Under the pieces are notes generated by a model. The model was not told the origin of the DNA. It saw nothing but the letters and a program-made list of their open reading frames with translations, and did not search any database. Made by a program: the position numbers and the translations under genes. From the NCBI GenBank assembly GCA_015179045.1, contig WHUZ01000010.1, positions 806,001-870,000 of the forward strand: a stretch of 64,000 nucleotides of DNA. The letters are read 5' to 3'. This DNA comes from Kalaharituber pfeilii (taxonomy: Eukaryota > Ascomycota > Pezizomycetes > Pezizales > Pezizaceae). Positions 10,226 to 20,295 of this stretch are shown piece by piece (position 1 is the stretch's first letter; each line of letters starts with the position of its first letter).

Positions 10226-12158
10226 ATGGCTCGAAAATTTCTTTCCATGTCACCAGCTCTCCAAGATCTATTGGTCAAAGCTTTCCACCTGAACGGCCCC
10301 GGACTCAACAGAATCGCCGGTCACTGCTTCCTTTCTGCCTTGTGCATTCCATTTATATCTCGAAATTCACTATGGATCCAAGGTGTCAATGTGAATCTGT
10401 GGTCAGTCTAGGAGGCTGTTGCAATTCTTTTCACTGCAACAACGAGCCATCCTGCAGACGAAGAACAGGCAATCGAATTTTGCAAGGATCTACACAGACT
10501 TTTCGTTACGATGATACCTCCTCGGCAATCAGGCGAGACAGAGTCAGGCGAGATAGAGAAATTAAACCGAATTCCACTTGCAATGTCTATCTTTTACCAG
10601 CCTGGGAGAGCACATTTCTTAATGCCATCCTTGCTGGCACATCCCTCAATTTATGGCCTATCAGGCAGGAGAGAAGCAATTGATTATTGTCATCCGTCAT
10701 ACCAGATGGGATATTCCCTCATCGGCTGGATTACCCTCAATCCAATCCATGGAGAAATTGTGCCGAAACATTACTCTTCATCAAAGCAGAGGGATGGATT
10801 GCATCTCCCTTGTATTTCCATGCTTTCTTAACATCTTCTACTTCAATGGAAGCATGCGATCCATGTGCATCTTGTCAAGCAATAAACAATCCGGAACCGG
10901 CCAGGTATCCCTACATTGGTCCCATCTACCGTGCCTCCCAATTGGAACCGCTTCGGCGAGAGCATCGACAAGCAATGGACACCTTCTTGGATATCATGTG
11001 GAGATATGCAAGATTTGTACAACTCAGAAAAGTAAGATAGTTCCTTTACAAAAACCTCGGGTTCTAATAGCTAACAATATGATAGTAGTGGCCCCAATCA
11101 AGATCAAGATCATGATCATGAAACCTCTAATCCTAAATGGAGTTTTGTCTGGCACCCACAATGTCAATGAGATCCAGAACAATGAAGACACTCCTCTTGA
11201 CTGGCAGTGTTCCCTTGTCACCACCAAGCAGCTGAAGGATATCCAAAGTCTGTTCGACTACAACATAAAAAAAGGAAGCACTTCTTACTTCAACTGTCAT
11301 CTCACAGGCTGTCAGTGCATGCAGGTTTTCGTCAGGACCTTAACGGGTAAGACAATTACCTTAGAGGTCAATCCTCTAGATACCATTGAACATGTTAAGT
11401 TCAAAATTCAGACTACGGAAGGAATCCCTTGGTACATGCAGCGTTTAATTTTTGCTGGCAAGCAGCTTGAGGATAATCGAAACCTTTTTGATTATGACAT
11501 ACAGAAGGAGAGCACTATCCACCTTGCCCTTCGCCTCCGCGGTGGGATGCAAATTGTTGTTAAGACACTGGTAGATAAGTGTATCACAGTGGGTTTTGAT
11601 GCTGCAGATACTATCAAAAACCTTAAGGAAAGGATTGAGCAGAAGGAAGGTATCCCTTGGCATAAACAACGTATCATGAAGTTCAGTTCCAAAGGAGAAT
11701 TCCTTGAAGTTCATGATCATGATTATATAAGATATTATATCAGTCCTGAGATTACTCTCTATCTCGACCCTAACCAACCCTTAACCTTGTCAAGTGAGTG
11801 GGAGCGTGGCTGGTACCCTTTTTCCGATGAGAGCATTCTTAGGAAACACATGAGCAAGCTTGAAAGAATAGCTTGCCGGCGTGAGGTTCCTAGCCTTTTT
11901 GATTATGGGCTCCTCCGTATTAGAGACGGAGAAAACAAGTGGGTTTATCTATTATATATAGAAGTTAATGAGGTATTTTATTACTTGGGGGAGGATGAGC
12001 AGGAGGTTTCGGACCTGGTGGAATCCTTTGACAAATGGGGTACTTGGATGCTTGAGGAGAAGGAAGGTCTTCCTTCTGTAAAATCTGGCGAAGATATATC
12101 TGCCTGGTTGGAGGAGATGAAGAGGTGGGAGCGGGACGAGAGCCATAGATGGGAGTAG
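10226..12158 (+). CDS. Ubiquitin-fusion protein gene, copy 2 (ubiquitin part open; N-terminal part broken)
   Basis: The region 11086-12158 is open and encodes, in order: a degenerate ubiquitin C-terminal half ([15 protein letters not shown]); a full ubiquitin unit of exactly 76 codons (11319-11546) ending LRLRGG; a third unit from 11547 with MQIVVKTL but no GG; and about 128 residues of unrecognised C-terminal domain rich in Trp, Glu and Asp ([11 protein letters not shown]). Upstream, the intron 11032-11085 (54 bp) has a clear donor, branch and acceptor. The likely N-terminal frame reads [19 protein letters not shown] (about 10436-10680) and then DPCASCQ with [11 protein letters not shown] (to 11031), but it needs one frame shift and has a TAG at 10409. 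Another frame conflict near 11160 is shared by all copies, so the exon structure is unresolved. Ubiquitin Lys6 is Arg and Lys33 is Thr; Lys11, 27, 29, 48 and 63 remain. It may be functional, processed or a late-stage pseudogene. Confidence 0.55.
11032..11085 (+). other. Conserved intron of the ubiquitin-fusion family
   Basis: The 54-bp intron in copy 2 has a GTAAGA donor, TAGCTAAC branch site and ATGATAG acceptor. The equivalents are 8657-8709 in copy 1 and 16775-16831 in copy 3. Retained splice signals in all three copies show that the ancestor was a spliced gene and not a processed retrocopy. Confidence 0.75.
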
Positions 12159-12267
12159 GAAAGGGGATTTGAATGGACATCATAGAATGTCCGCTTGTGA
12201 GATGGTGTGGCGGGAAGATGGGGTGAGACATACATCCTGCCTGTTTTCATTTTTAATTCTCCTTAAT

Positions 12268-12920
12268 AGTGGTATTCACAATTAAAGACCTTTCGCAAGA
12301 AGCTGTACCTAGAGCATCCCAAATGCCGAGAAACCAGGTGTAGACCCTTATAAGCTCTAGAGTGCCAAAAGACCTTTCGCATAAGCTCAGGTTTACAAGC
12401 GACGCCAGGAAAATGGGAGGTACTGTTACTGATGATGGGCTCAACTTTGCACCTGTAATTTCGCTCCAACAGGAGCAGCTACACACCCAGTTTCCTGCTC
12501 CAAACCCAGAAGTTAATTATTTGGGCTTCTGGAATTTTATATCTTCTATAGCTATCGTGGTTGCTGAGATGTGACGCTTTTCGCTGGAGCTTCCGCTGCG
12601 TCACACTTCATTAACTAGCAGGGGGTTACAGCAGGGGTCGGGAAGCTCTACAGCGTCTTGCAAAAGGTGCTCTTTTATACCTTCTCCATGGAAAATGAAA
12701 TCCGGCAGACAAACCGGTCTGTACTCTGAAGTACCATCTGGTGAAAATCACCGGAATTTATGCACACCAGCCTTAAATACTGCATCTGGTCCTGCAGTTG
12801 TCCCAAAAATCTGACCGGATTCATTTTGCAAAAAAACACGAAAATAAACTGGTTTAACCAGTTTATACCTTGAAATAACCAGATAAACTCCGGCCAGACT
12901 TTTCTGATCTGAATACCGCT
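12268..12920. mobile_element. Small TIR element inserted downstream of copy 2
   Basis: Starts AGTGGTATTCA and ends TGAATACCGCT, 11-bp terminal inverted repeats with one mismatch, and spans 653 bp. It is flanked by AAT on both sides (12265-12267 and 12921-12923). Removing it with one AAT gives a sequence that aligns with copy 3 near 18020-18035 (CTCAATCAATAGTAG), so copy 3 is an empty site. There is no transposase frame, so it is a non-autonomous MITE-like element. The superfamily is uncertain: 3-bp duplication fits PIF/Harbinger-like targets, and a TA reading would fit Tc1/mariner. Inside are a near-repeat of AAAGACCTTTCGCA (12283 and 12366 areas) and an inverted repeat at 12845-12865. Confidence 0.62.
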
Positions 12921-13015
12921 AATGAATAGTAGTTTCAAATCATATCGTTTTTCACATATCTGTGCGTATGGTTATAGATTAGATGGGTAGCTCCAACTAC
13001 AAGTCGGATGGGTGG

Positions 13016-13322
13016 TGTGGGGAACTCTTGGCATTCCAAGTGCCTAAGGAGGCATGGGGGCAGGTAATTACTGAAACAGGAAGTGGTACTGGGAGGTTAA
13101 GGGTATTTCTTGAGGCGGGGGACCTCAGGGAGGGCTCATCATCATCATTGTTGAGGGTCATAGTATCACTGGTCTTTGTCTGCTAGGTCTTGCAGTTATC
13201 CCTTTGTGTTGTGAGATATAGTAAACCGGTTCTCTTCTTTCATCCCTATCCTCCTTATCTCTCTCCTTGTACCTTTCGTGTCTTCTTCTCCTCTGTGGAC
13301 TTTCCTCTTGATACCTCCCACA
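13016..13322. mobile_element. Solo LTR C downstream of copy 2
   Basis: Begins TGTGGGGAAC, ends CCTCCCACA, 307 bp, and is closely alignable to LTR A. The flanks GTGG and GCGG are a 4-bp target duplication with one C/T difference. The copy 1 equivalent near 9518-9530 has an uninterrupted GGGCGGCGTAC and is the empty site, which proves insertion after the units duplicated. No internal retroelement sequence remains. Confidence 0.78.
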
Positions 13323-13800
13323 GCGGCGTACCACTACTTGTAAAACATAGGCTACCTCTCGGGATGAGACTAAGGCTACCTTAAGTAAATTTGGATACCA
13401 CCTACCTCTTTTGATGTCAAACGGGACGGTTCAGGGTAACGATAAACCCTTCCTACCAAGCAACAAATCTCCCGCCTTTCTCCTCTCGTCTCTCTGAACT
13501 TAGGCTTTCATCTCCCTTTGCATAACCTACTTACTTTCATCCTGCAAAAAAAAGCCGCCCCCGAAAACCAACATTTTTCAAACCAAAACTCAAAAACCAA
13601 ACACAGAGATTTTTTCACACACAGACACACAACAAAAGATCATGGATCCGGATTTCTCTTGTCCGAAAACTCTCTCTCCCTCTCTCTCTCCCTCTCTCTC
13701 TCCCTCTCTCTCTCTCTTTTCTTCTCCCTCCGACCGAAATTGAAGATGTTTTATAAACTAAACATTACAAGTTTCCATAATTGGATATATATTTATGATA
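13323..13800. repeat. 3' flank of copy 2 with CT-rich microsatellite
   Basis: Matches the flank after copy 3 (18900-19361): the feature order is GGTTCAGGGTAACGAT, a pyrimidine-rich stretch, AACATTTTTCAAACC, an ACACAC stretch, a (CT)n tract at about 13667-13725, then TTTTATAAACTAAA and TTCCATAA. It ends at about 13800, where similarity to the unit stops. The (CT)n tract is much longer than its counterpart in the unit 3 flank. Confidence 0.66.
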
Positions 13801-14499
13801 CAAGCGATGGGGCGGCCTCCGGCCGGTGTGTCCTGGCGTAATGTCCGTGCTAGCTGGCTGCCCTTTGATGTTTCTTTTCTCCATCCCATCTCACTGCTGC
13901 ACTTTCGCCTGCTCTTTTGCCTATACTTTTCGCCTCCAGTTCGGCCTGCACTTCCGCCTGCATTTCCGCCTATAGTTCGGCCTCCACTTGGTTTCTTATA
14001 ACACTGCTCCCTACAGTGCCGCATTCTACTGCACTGCTCTGTACTGCACGCTTTGTACTGTGCAACCCGACTCGCGCTGCTTTATACACCACGGTTCGCA
14101 CTGCTCTATATACCACAGTACCCGCCGCTTTCTTCAGTACAATTCGCTCCGCGGTGTACACCACGATTCGCATCACTTATATACCACAATTCGCACTGCT
14201 CTCCATAGTACTGTGGCCAGTTCGCATACCAGCGGTACCAACACCACACCTACCCCCTTTTGCTGCCACCCTCTTGTCCTGCTTTAATATCTGTGCCTTT
14301 ATTGATAATATCGCTAACCGTTTATACTGTATAGTATATCCTGCTGGGATACATCTTACTGGCACAGGGTACGTAGTACTACTGCTGCTGCGTGATTTTA
14401 CTATACAATATCCTGGGTACTACTGGCTACTACTACATGCACTGGACCGTGCTTGATAGTAGCATTACACCATGTCTAGTGCATTGTCTATAGAGAGTT
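13801..14499. other. Non-repeat insert between units 2 and 3 with degenerate short repeats
   Basis: No gene is supported. Around 13920-13990 a degenerate 12-bp period (TTCGCCTCCAGT-type) reads on the minus strand as Glu/Ala-rich codons (VQAELEAK). Around 14030-14210 an irregular repeat of TTCGCACTGCTCTATATACCAC-like units recurs every 25-30 bases. These may be remnants of a low-complexity coding segment. Confidence 0.4.
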
Positions 14500-15420
14500 T
14501 CTTGCAGCTGCTGCCAATAGATTGCTATGCAGGGCCTTACAGGATTTTTTCTGTGGGCAGGATATCCAGAGGTACCGGTGAGATCTTTTTACATACTTGC
14601 AGAAGGGTAGCATTCCTTTGCAGTATAGTGCTGCGAAGGATTTTGTTATTATGATGAAAAAATTGAAGGAGAAGAAGCGTATGACTGGAGGGAGGTACTC
14701 AAGAGTGCAGGTATCGGTAGTAGAACTTCTTCTACTACAGTAGCTTCCTATTATCTGAAGTGCCAGCCAGTACCCTATCCTGCTACTGATACCAGGGTTA
14801 CCGAAACCTCTACCACTCTCAAAGATTGGGCACACTATATGGAGAATTATACTATTGCTGATGGACGGCATAAGCACTATTCAGTGGAGTTGCTTGATAT
14901 AAACCAGCTGCAGCTAGTAGTTAATGCTACTGATAATGTAATGGTTTATGATATAGATACCCATGGAATAGTACTGGTAGTGCTAAGAAGCTTTGGTGGA
15001 TCTCAGCTTGCTGGATGGGTGGATAATATTGCTGCGAAGGTTACAGAAGTTGGGAAATCGGTCAATGTAAGTATATATTATTTACTGGTACTAATATATA
15101 TAGCTAGATGATCACGGAAAAATGGTTCCCCAGGGCTATTGGAAATCTTTCGAAACCAGCGTTTGATTGAAAATCTTCAGGCAAAATATTCGGATAGCGA
15201 TAAAAGAGAGCATTACCAGCAAGTATCAGCTGCTTTAGCTATTTTCTGGAATCTCATGCGCGAGAAGCTACCTAAACCTATTATTTCGGATTCCAAAGAA
15301 TTTCTTTCAGAAACTGGTATTCCATGCATGTGTTACCCTGAAAGCCTCCCTATATTTTCTGTTTCTCAATGTTTGTTGACATTTGACGTTCACATGGTAA
15401 TATCTAGTAGTAGGAAGTGA
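14500..15420 (+). pseudogene. Decayed multi-exon gene of unrecognised family
   Basis: Protein-like blocks lie in different frames: SIPLQYSAAKDFVIMMKKL with KEKKRMTGGRY (about 14613-14697), WAHYMENYTIADGRHK and SFGGSQLAGWVDNIAAK (to about 15066), then NQRLIENLQAKYSDSDKREH with AALAIFWNLMREKLPKP (15139-15300). A GTAAGT donor at 15067, an ACTAAT sequence and a CCCCAG at 15128-15133 suggest an intron of 67 bp, but the phases on either side do not match. I do not recognise the family. The last part before 15420 joins sequence shared with the flank at about 7514-7570, so the unit 3 boundary lies near 15340. It is probably not functional. Confidence 0.45.
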
Positions 15421-16104
15421 ATTTGGATATAGCTATAAATACTACTCACATGTAAGTGCTTAGCTTTGATAAATGAGTGTATTCTGGCTGCAGTGAGTGC
15501 TTCATTTAGTTTCGTGACAGAAATGAAGAGGCTGTCGCACCAGGCATATGTGCGGTAACGATAGGTACGTCCATCAATGATTTTTGGGAGTCAGTAGAGA
15601 GCAATTTACATAACACAAATTCTATGGAGTCTCGCTTTTCCTTTGAACTGTTTCTCATCTGCGAAGTCTCATCTTTACTGTTTCAGTATCTAACTAAGTG
15701 ATTGATCTATAATGTTCCCTCGGCTGCATCTCACTTCATTTGACTGACTATGGCATAACGACAGTACTACCAATAGTACCAAAATCCTACTAAGTGACAT
15801 CATTATGAAAAATTATATCAGAGTTAGAAGTAAGAAGTAGTAGATGCGTGCCTAGCCTCAGCCCTATACCAATAGCTCTCTTAGCAGAAGCATCGGTTAA
15901 CACTGCAATGGAATAGAGCGAGCACCCAAGTCGCTGCAGCATTCTCTGCACCGATGTAGGCTGGGCACCGAGGGCAGCTTTAGTACGATCTACTGGTCAA
16001 AGTTTCCCACATGAAAGTCCCCCGAACTCAAACAGAATCACCAGCCACTTCTTCCATTCTGCCTTGCACATTCCATATAAACCTCGCAATTCACTACAAG
16101 TTCA
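15340..16104. repeat. 5' flank of ubiquitin-fusion copy 3
   Basis: Homologous to 7514-8340 without LTR A, including CATTTGACGTTCA, GTGACAGAAATGAAGA and ATCAGAGTTAGA. From about 15912, ATAGAGCGAGCACCCAAGT matches 9892-9912 at the start of unit 2. It carries the empty site for LTR A near 15430-15445. Confidence 0.68.
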
Positions 16105-17910
16105 ATGGATCCGAGCTGCCAATGTGAATCTGTGGTCAGTCTAAAAGGCTGCTGCAATTCTTTCAACTGCAGCGAGACATCCTGCAGACGAAGAACAGGC
16201 AATCGAACTTTGCAGGGGTCTACACAGACTTTTCGTTACGATGATACCCCCTTGGCAATCAGGCGAGACAGAGAAAATGTACCGAATTCCATCTACACTG
16301 TCTATCTTTTACCAGCCTGGGAGAGTGCATTTCTTAATGCCATCCTTGGTGACATATCCCCTCAATTTATGGCCTATCAGCCCGGAGAGAGGCAATTTAT
16401 CATTGCAATTCATCATACCGTCAACTGGAATATTCCCTTATCAGCTGGATTACCCTCAATCAAATCCATCGGGAAATTGTGCCGAAACATTACTCTTCAT
16501 CAAAGCATAGGGATGGATTGCATTCCCCGTGCATTTCCATGCTTTCAAAACATCTTCTACTTCAATGGAGGCACGCGATCCATGTGCGTCTTGTCAAGCA
16601 ACAATGAATCTGGCCGGTGGTCAAGCAATACTGAATCTGGCACCGGCCAGGTATCCCCAAATTGGTCCCACCTACCGTGCCTCCCAATTAGAACTGCTTC
16701 GGCGAGAGCATCAAGAAATGGACACCTTCTTGGGTATCATGTGGAGATAAGCACGATTTGGATAATCCAGAAAAGTAAGATGGTTCCTTTACCAATCCAA
16801 CGTTGGGTTCTAATAGCTAACAATATGATAGTAGTGGTCCCAATCAAGATCAAGGTCATGATCATGAAACCTCTAATTCTAAATGGAGTTTCATCTGGCA
16901 CCCACAATGTCAATAAGATTCAGAACAATGAAGACACTCCTCTTGACTGGCAGTGTTCCCTTGTCACCACCAAGCAACTCAAGGATGGCCAAGGTCTGCT
17001 CGACTACAATATAAAAAAAGGAAGCACTTCTTACTTCAGCTGCGATCCCATGGGCTATCAGTGCATACAGATCTTCGTCAGGACCTTAACGGGTAAAACA
17101 ATTAGCTTGGAGGTCAAGCCTTTAGATACCATCGAATATGTTAAGTTCAAAATTCAAAATAGGGAAGGAGTCCCATGGTACATGCAGCGTTTAATTTTTG
17201 CTGGCAAGCAGCTTGAGGATAATCGAAGTCTTTTTGATTATGACATACAGAAGGAGAGCACTTTCCACCTTGTCCTTCGCCTCCGCGGTGGGATGCAAAT
17301 TGTTGTTAAGACACTGGCAAATAAGTGTATCACATTGGATTTTGAGGCTGACGATACCATCAAAAACCTTAAGGAAAGGATTGAGCAGAAGGAAGGTATC
17401 CCTTGGAATAAACAACGTATCATGAAGTTCAGTCCCCAAGGAGAATTTCTAGAAGTCCATGATTGTTTTTATGTGAAATATTACATCAATCCTGAGATTA
17501 CTCTATATGTCGACCCTTACCAACCCTTAACCTTGTCAAGTGAGTGGGAGCGTGGCTGGTACCCTTTTTCCAATGAGAACATTCTTAGGGAACACTTTAG
17601 CAAGCTTGAAAGAATAGCTTGCCGGCGTGAGGCTCCGGGCCTTTTTGACTACGGGCTCCTCCGCATTGGAGACGAAGAGGGTTGGGTATATCTTCTCTAT
17701 ATGGAAGTTTATGAGGTATTTTATTACTTGGGGGAGGATGAGCAGGAGGTTTCAGGCCTGGTGGAAGCCTTTGACAAATGGGGTACTTGGATGCTTGAAG
17801 AGGAGAAAGAAGATTTTCCTTCTGTAAAATCTGGCGAAGATATATCTGCCTGGCTGGAGGAGATGAAGATGTGGAAGCAAGAGCACGACGAGAGCCATGG
17901 ATGGGAGTAG
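16105..17910 (+). CDS. Ubiquitin-fusion protein gene, copy 3 (longest open frame)
   Basis: One uninterrupted frame of 601 codons runs from the ATG at 16105 to 17910. Its 3' two-thirds are the ubiquitin part: degenerate unit ([15 protein letters not shown]), a unit of exactly 76 codons (17065-17292) starting with ATA and ending LRLRGG, a third unit with MQIVVKTL but no GG, and the unrecognised C-terminal domain ([11 protein letters not shown], ending DESHGWE). The predicted intron 16775-16831 (57 bp, a multiple of 3) has full splice signals inside this frame. Upstream of it, another frame looks more protein-like ([36 protein letters not shown]) but has TAG codons, for example near 16507, so the 5' half may be an accidental frame. 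In the 76-codon unit Lys6 and Lys33 are Arg; Lys11, 27, 29, 48 and 63 remain. Function is unknown. It could be a processed ubiquitin-variant precursor or a decaying gene. Confidence 0.55.
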   Translation: MDPSCQCESVVSLKGCCNSFNCSETSCRRRTGNRTLQGSTQTFRYDDTPLAIRRDRENVPNSIYTVYLLPAWESAFLNAILGDISPQFMAYQPGERQFIIAIHHTVNWNIPLSAGLPSIKSIGKLCRNITLHQSIGMDCIPRAFPCFQNIFYFNGGTRSMCVLSSNNESGRWSSNTESGTGQVSPNWSHLPCLPIRTASARASRNGHLLGYHVEISTIWIIQKSKMVPLPIQRWVLIANNMIVVVPIKIKVMIMKPLILNGVSSGTHNVNKIQNNEDTPLDWQCSLVTTKQLKDGQGLLDYNIKKGSTSYFSCDPMGYQCIQIFVRTLTGKTISLEVKPLDTIEYVKFKIQNREGVPWYMQRLIFAGKQLEDNRSLFDYDIQKESTFHLVLRLRGGMQIVVKTLANKCITLDFEADDTIKNLKERIEQKEGIPWNKQRIMKFSPQGEFLEVHDCFYVKYYINPEITLYVDPYQPLTLSSEWERGWYPFSNENILREHFSKLERIACRREAPGLFDYGLLRIGDEEGWVYLLYMEVYEVFYYLGEDEQEVSGLVEAFDKWGTWMLEEEKEDFPSVKSGEDISAWLEEMKMWKQEHDESHGWE

Positions 17911-18468
17911 GAATGGGGACTTGAATGGACATCATAGAATGTCCGCTTGTGAGGACGGTGTGTGGCGGGAGAAATGGGTCAGACATACATATTGCCTGTT
18001 TTCTTTTATATAACTCTACTCAATCAATAGTAGTTTCAAATCACAATCATTCATTACATATCTGTGTGTATGGTTATAAGATATAGATGGTTTACCCTCC
18101 GCAGGTTGAAGGTGGTCAACTGCAAGTCGGAAGGAGGGTACACTAATACTCGTAAAACATGGCCGAGACTAGGGTTGCGGCTGGGCACTATTGGAGGATT
18201 CTCTTTCTCTCAAGGGCCGGAAATCTTAAGAACGACCTTTTCGAGTATATTGTAGGTCATTGAGCGGGAGCAGGACTCCCGCCCTGCCCCTCCCTATATA
18301 TATATATATATAGTGCAATACATACTTCCCCCTTCGGCAACAACCCAGCCCAGGCAACCCCCCCCGCCCCCCTCCCCCATGCCCGTCGTATGTATACATC
18401 ACCACATGCTGGCCCCTCCATTCCACCGCCGCAGCACAAGACTCTACCTTAAGTATATTTGAAGATAC
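17911..18468. repeat. 3' flank of copy 3 with (TA)n
   Basis: Matches the flanks of copies 1 and 2 (GACATCATAGAATGTC, ATATCTGTG, ATACTCGTAAAACATGG, CTACCTTAAGTATATTTGAA), with an unmatched stretch near 18240-18440 that includes (TA)n at about 18294-18311. The block is cut by LTR B at 18469. Confidence 0.6.
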
Positions 18469-18897
18469 TGTGGGAATCTTGGCGCTTGATGATGATGCAA
18501 CGGTGGATGATGACTCAAGATGGAAGGGGGGGACCATGAAGGCCTAGATGAGACTACTCAAGGAGGAAAGGGGGACCATGACGGCCTGGATGAGACTACC
18601 CGAGAGGGAAGGGGGTCCTGAGGGACTGAGGAGCGGTGACTACCACAAGGGGGAAAGGGGACCAGAGGGTGACGGGTATATAAGGAGGGAGAGAAGGAGA
18701 CCTTCTATCATCATCATCGTCGTCGAGGGTGATCACAGTATAACTGGGTTGTTATTCTGTCAGTCTTGCAGTGTTTTATAGTCCTCTTCAGTTACAGTGA
18801 ACCAGTCTTCGTCTTGTGCCTCGTGGTTATCTCTAGTCCTTTACTGTTGTGTGTTCTTATTCCCCTCCTCCGAACTTTCAGTTCAATCCCTCCCACA
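18469..18897. mobile_element. Solo LTR B downstream of copy 3, with perfect 4-bp target duplication
   Basis: Begins TGTGGGAATC and ends CTCCCACA, 429 bp. It is flanked by ATAC on both sides (18465-18468 and 18898-18901). Copy 1 has the empty site at about 9565-9580 and copy 2 near 13385-13405, where TTAAGTATATTTG-like sequence runs straight into CACCTC. The 3' half matches LTRs A and C (CATCATCGTCGTCGAGGGT, GTCTTGCAGTG). The 5' half is longer, with GGGTATATAAGG as a TATA box, so this is the most complete LTR of the three. No internal region is left. Confidence 0.82.
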
Positions 18898-19361
18898 ATA
18901 CCTACCTCCTTTGCAAGTCAAACGGGATGATTCAGGGTAACGATGCACCTTCCCTACCAAAAACAAATCCAAGCAACAAATCCCCCCCCCTCCTTTCTCC
19001 TCTTTTCTCTCTGAGCTTAGTCTTTCATCTCCCTTTGCATAACCTACTTACTTTCGTCCTGCAAAAACATAACATATGTATACGTTTCCCGCCAACGTTT
19101 CCACCTATATTATCTTCCTGCTTCCCCCCCCCTCCTCAAAACTAACATTTTTCAAACCAAAACTCAAAAAACAAACACAAAGATTTTTCACACACACAAA
19201 CACACACACACACAAACAAAAGTTCATGCATCCGGATTTCTCCGTCCGAAAATTCTCTCTCTCTTGTACTTCTCTCTCTCCAACCGAGCCGAAATTGAAG
19301 ATGTTTTATAAACTAAAACATTACAAGTTTCCATAAATTGGATATATATATATATGATATA
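18898..19361. repeat. Distal 3' flank of unit 3
   Basis: Aligns with 13400-13800: CAAACGGGATGATTCAGG, pyrimidine-rich stretch, AACATTTTTCAAACC, an ACACAC tract, and TTTTATAAACTAAAACA. It ends in a (TA)n run at about 19342-19360. This is the outer edge of the duplicated region. Confidence 0.65.
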
Positions 19362-20295
19362 CCCCCCACCCACTCACTCTCCCCCTCAAAAAAAAGACAC
19401 CTTGAATTTTGGTTAATTTTTTTCTTTTTATGTATAAATAGTTTAGTTAGTTAGGTTAGGTCCAGGTTAGGATAGGTTAGCTAGGGTAGTTAGCTTTAGA
19501 ATAGCTGCAAACCGAAAAAAAAAAAAAAAGATAAAATAAAGTAAACTTAGCAAAGTTTTTAAAAAAGAGAAAGAGAGAAAAAAATAAATAAAAATAAAAT
19601 AAATATACGTATTTCACGAGAAGGGGAAGACGAGAAAATAAAACAAGTAAAGGGGAAATATTTGAACGTAAACATAAAAGTTAAGATAACATAATGATGT
19701 GATGTGATATCTTTGGTTTAAAATAAGAATTCCAGGCCCCAAGCAAGCTTTCACCGGCCAAAAAAAAAAAAAAAAAAAAAAAAAAAGAAGAAGACAAGAA
19801 ATGTTTCGAGAAACAAAAAGGAAACGGAGGGGGAATATAAAGAATGCGAGAGAACGTAGACATACAGAGAGGGATAAAAAGAAAAGATCAGGTAGTGAGA
19901 AATAAACAAAAGCGTAGCAAATCCAATTTGCTCAAGTTCCCACCGAGGTAACGTCAAAAAATTCCAAAGCATCCATCCCATTCCGCTTAATCCAACTAAC
20001 TAACAAACACACACACTTACAAACAAATGAAAAAGCCTGGAAAGCGAAAGGGAACCCAAAGCTAAACAAACAAACAAAAAAGCAAAGCCAGCTGACATAA
20101 CTTGCCCGCACACACAGCGGTTTCGATTTTCCGCACACACAATCCCAGCTTCCCTTTTTCGGAAGGATAAATCTCAAAACGAAAGCTTGGCGAATACAGC
20201 AAAATACGAAAATACCAAGAAAAAAAATACACAAGTTTCAGAAATGAAAATAATTTGCACTACCAAACCCGCTTATCTAAATTTCAAACTTTCTT
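19362..20295. other. AT-rich intergenic region, 3' side of septin gene
   Basis: Contains a short GGTTAG-rich stretch (about 19446-19496), several A-rich runs and a poly-A of about 27 bp near 19760-19786. It holds the likely 3' UTR of the septin gene on the minus strand. No gene is supported. Confidence 0.5.

Noticed and set aside
16105..16780. 5' half of the long copy 3 frame as a definite N-terminus
   Set aside because: A different frame there gives the more protein-like and copy-conserved residues ([15 protein letters not shown]), so this part may be accidental. It is reported only as uncertain.
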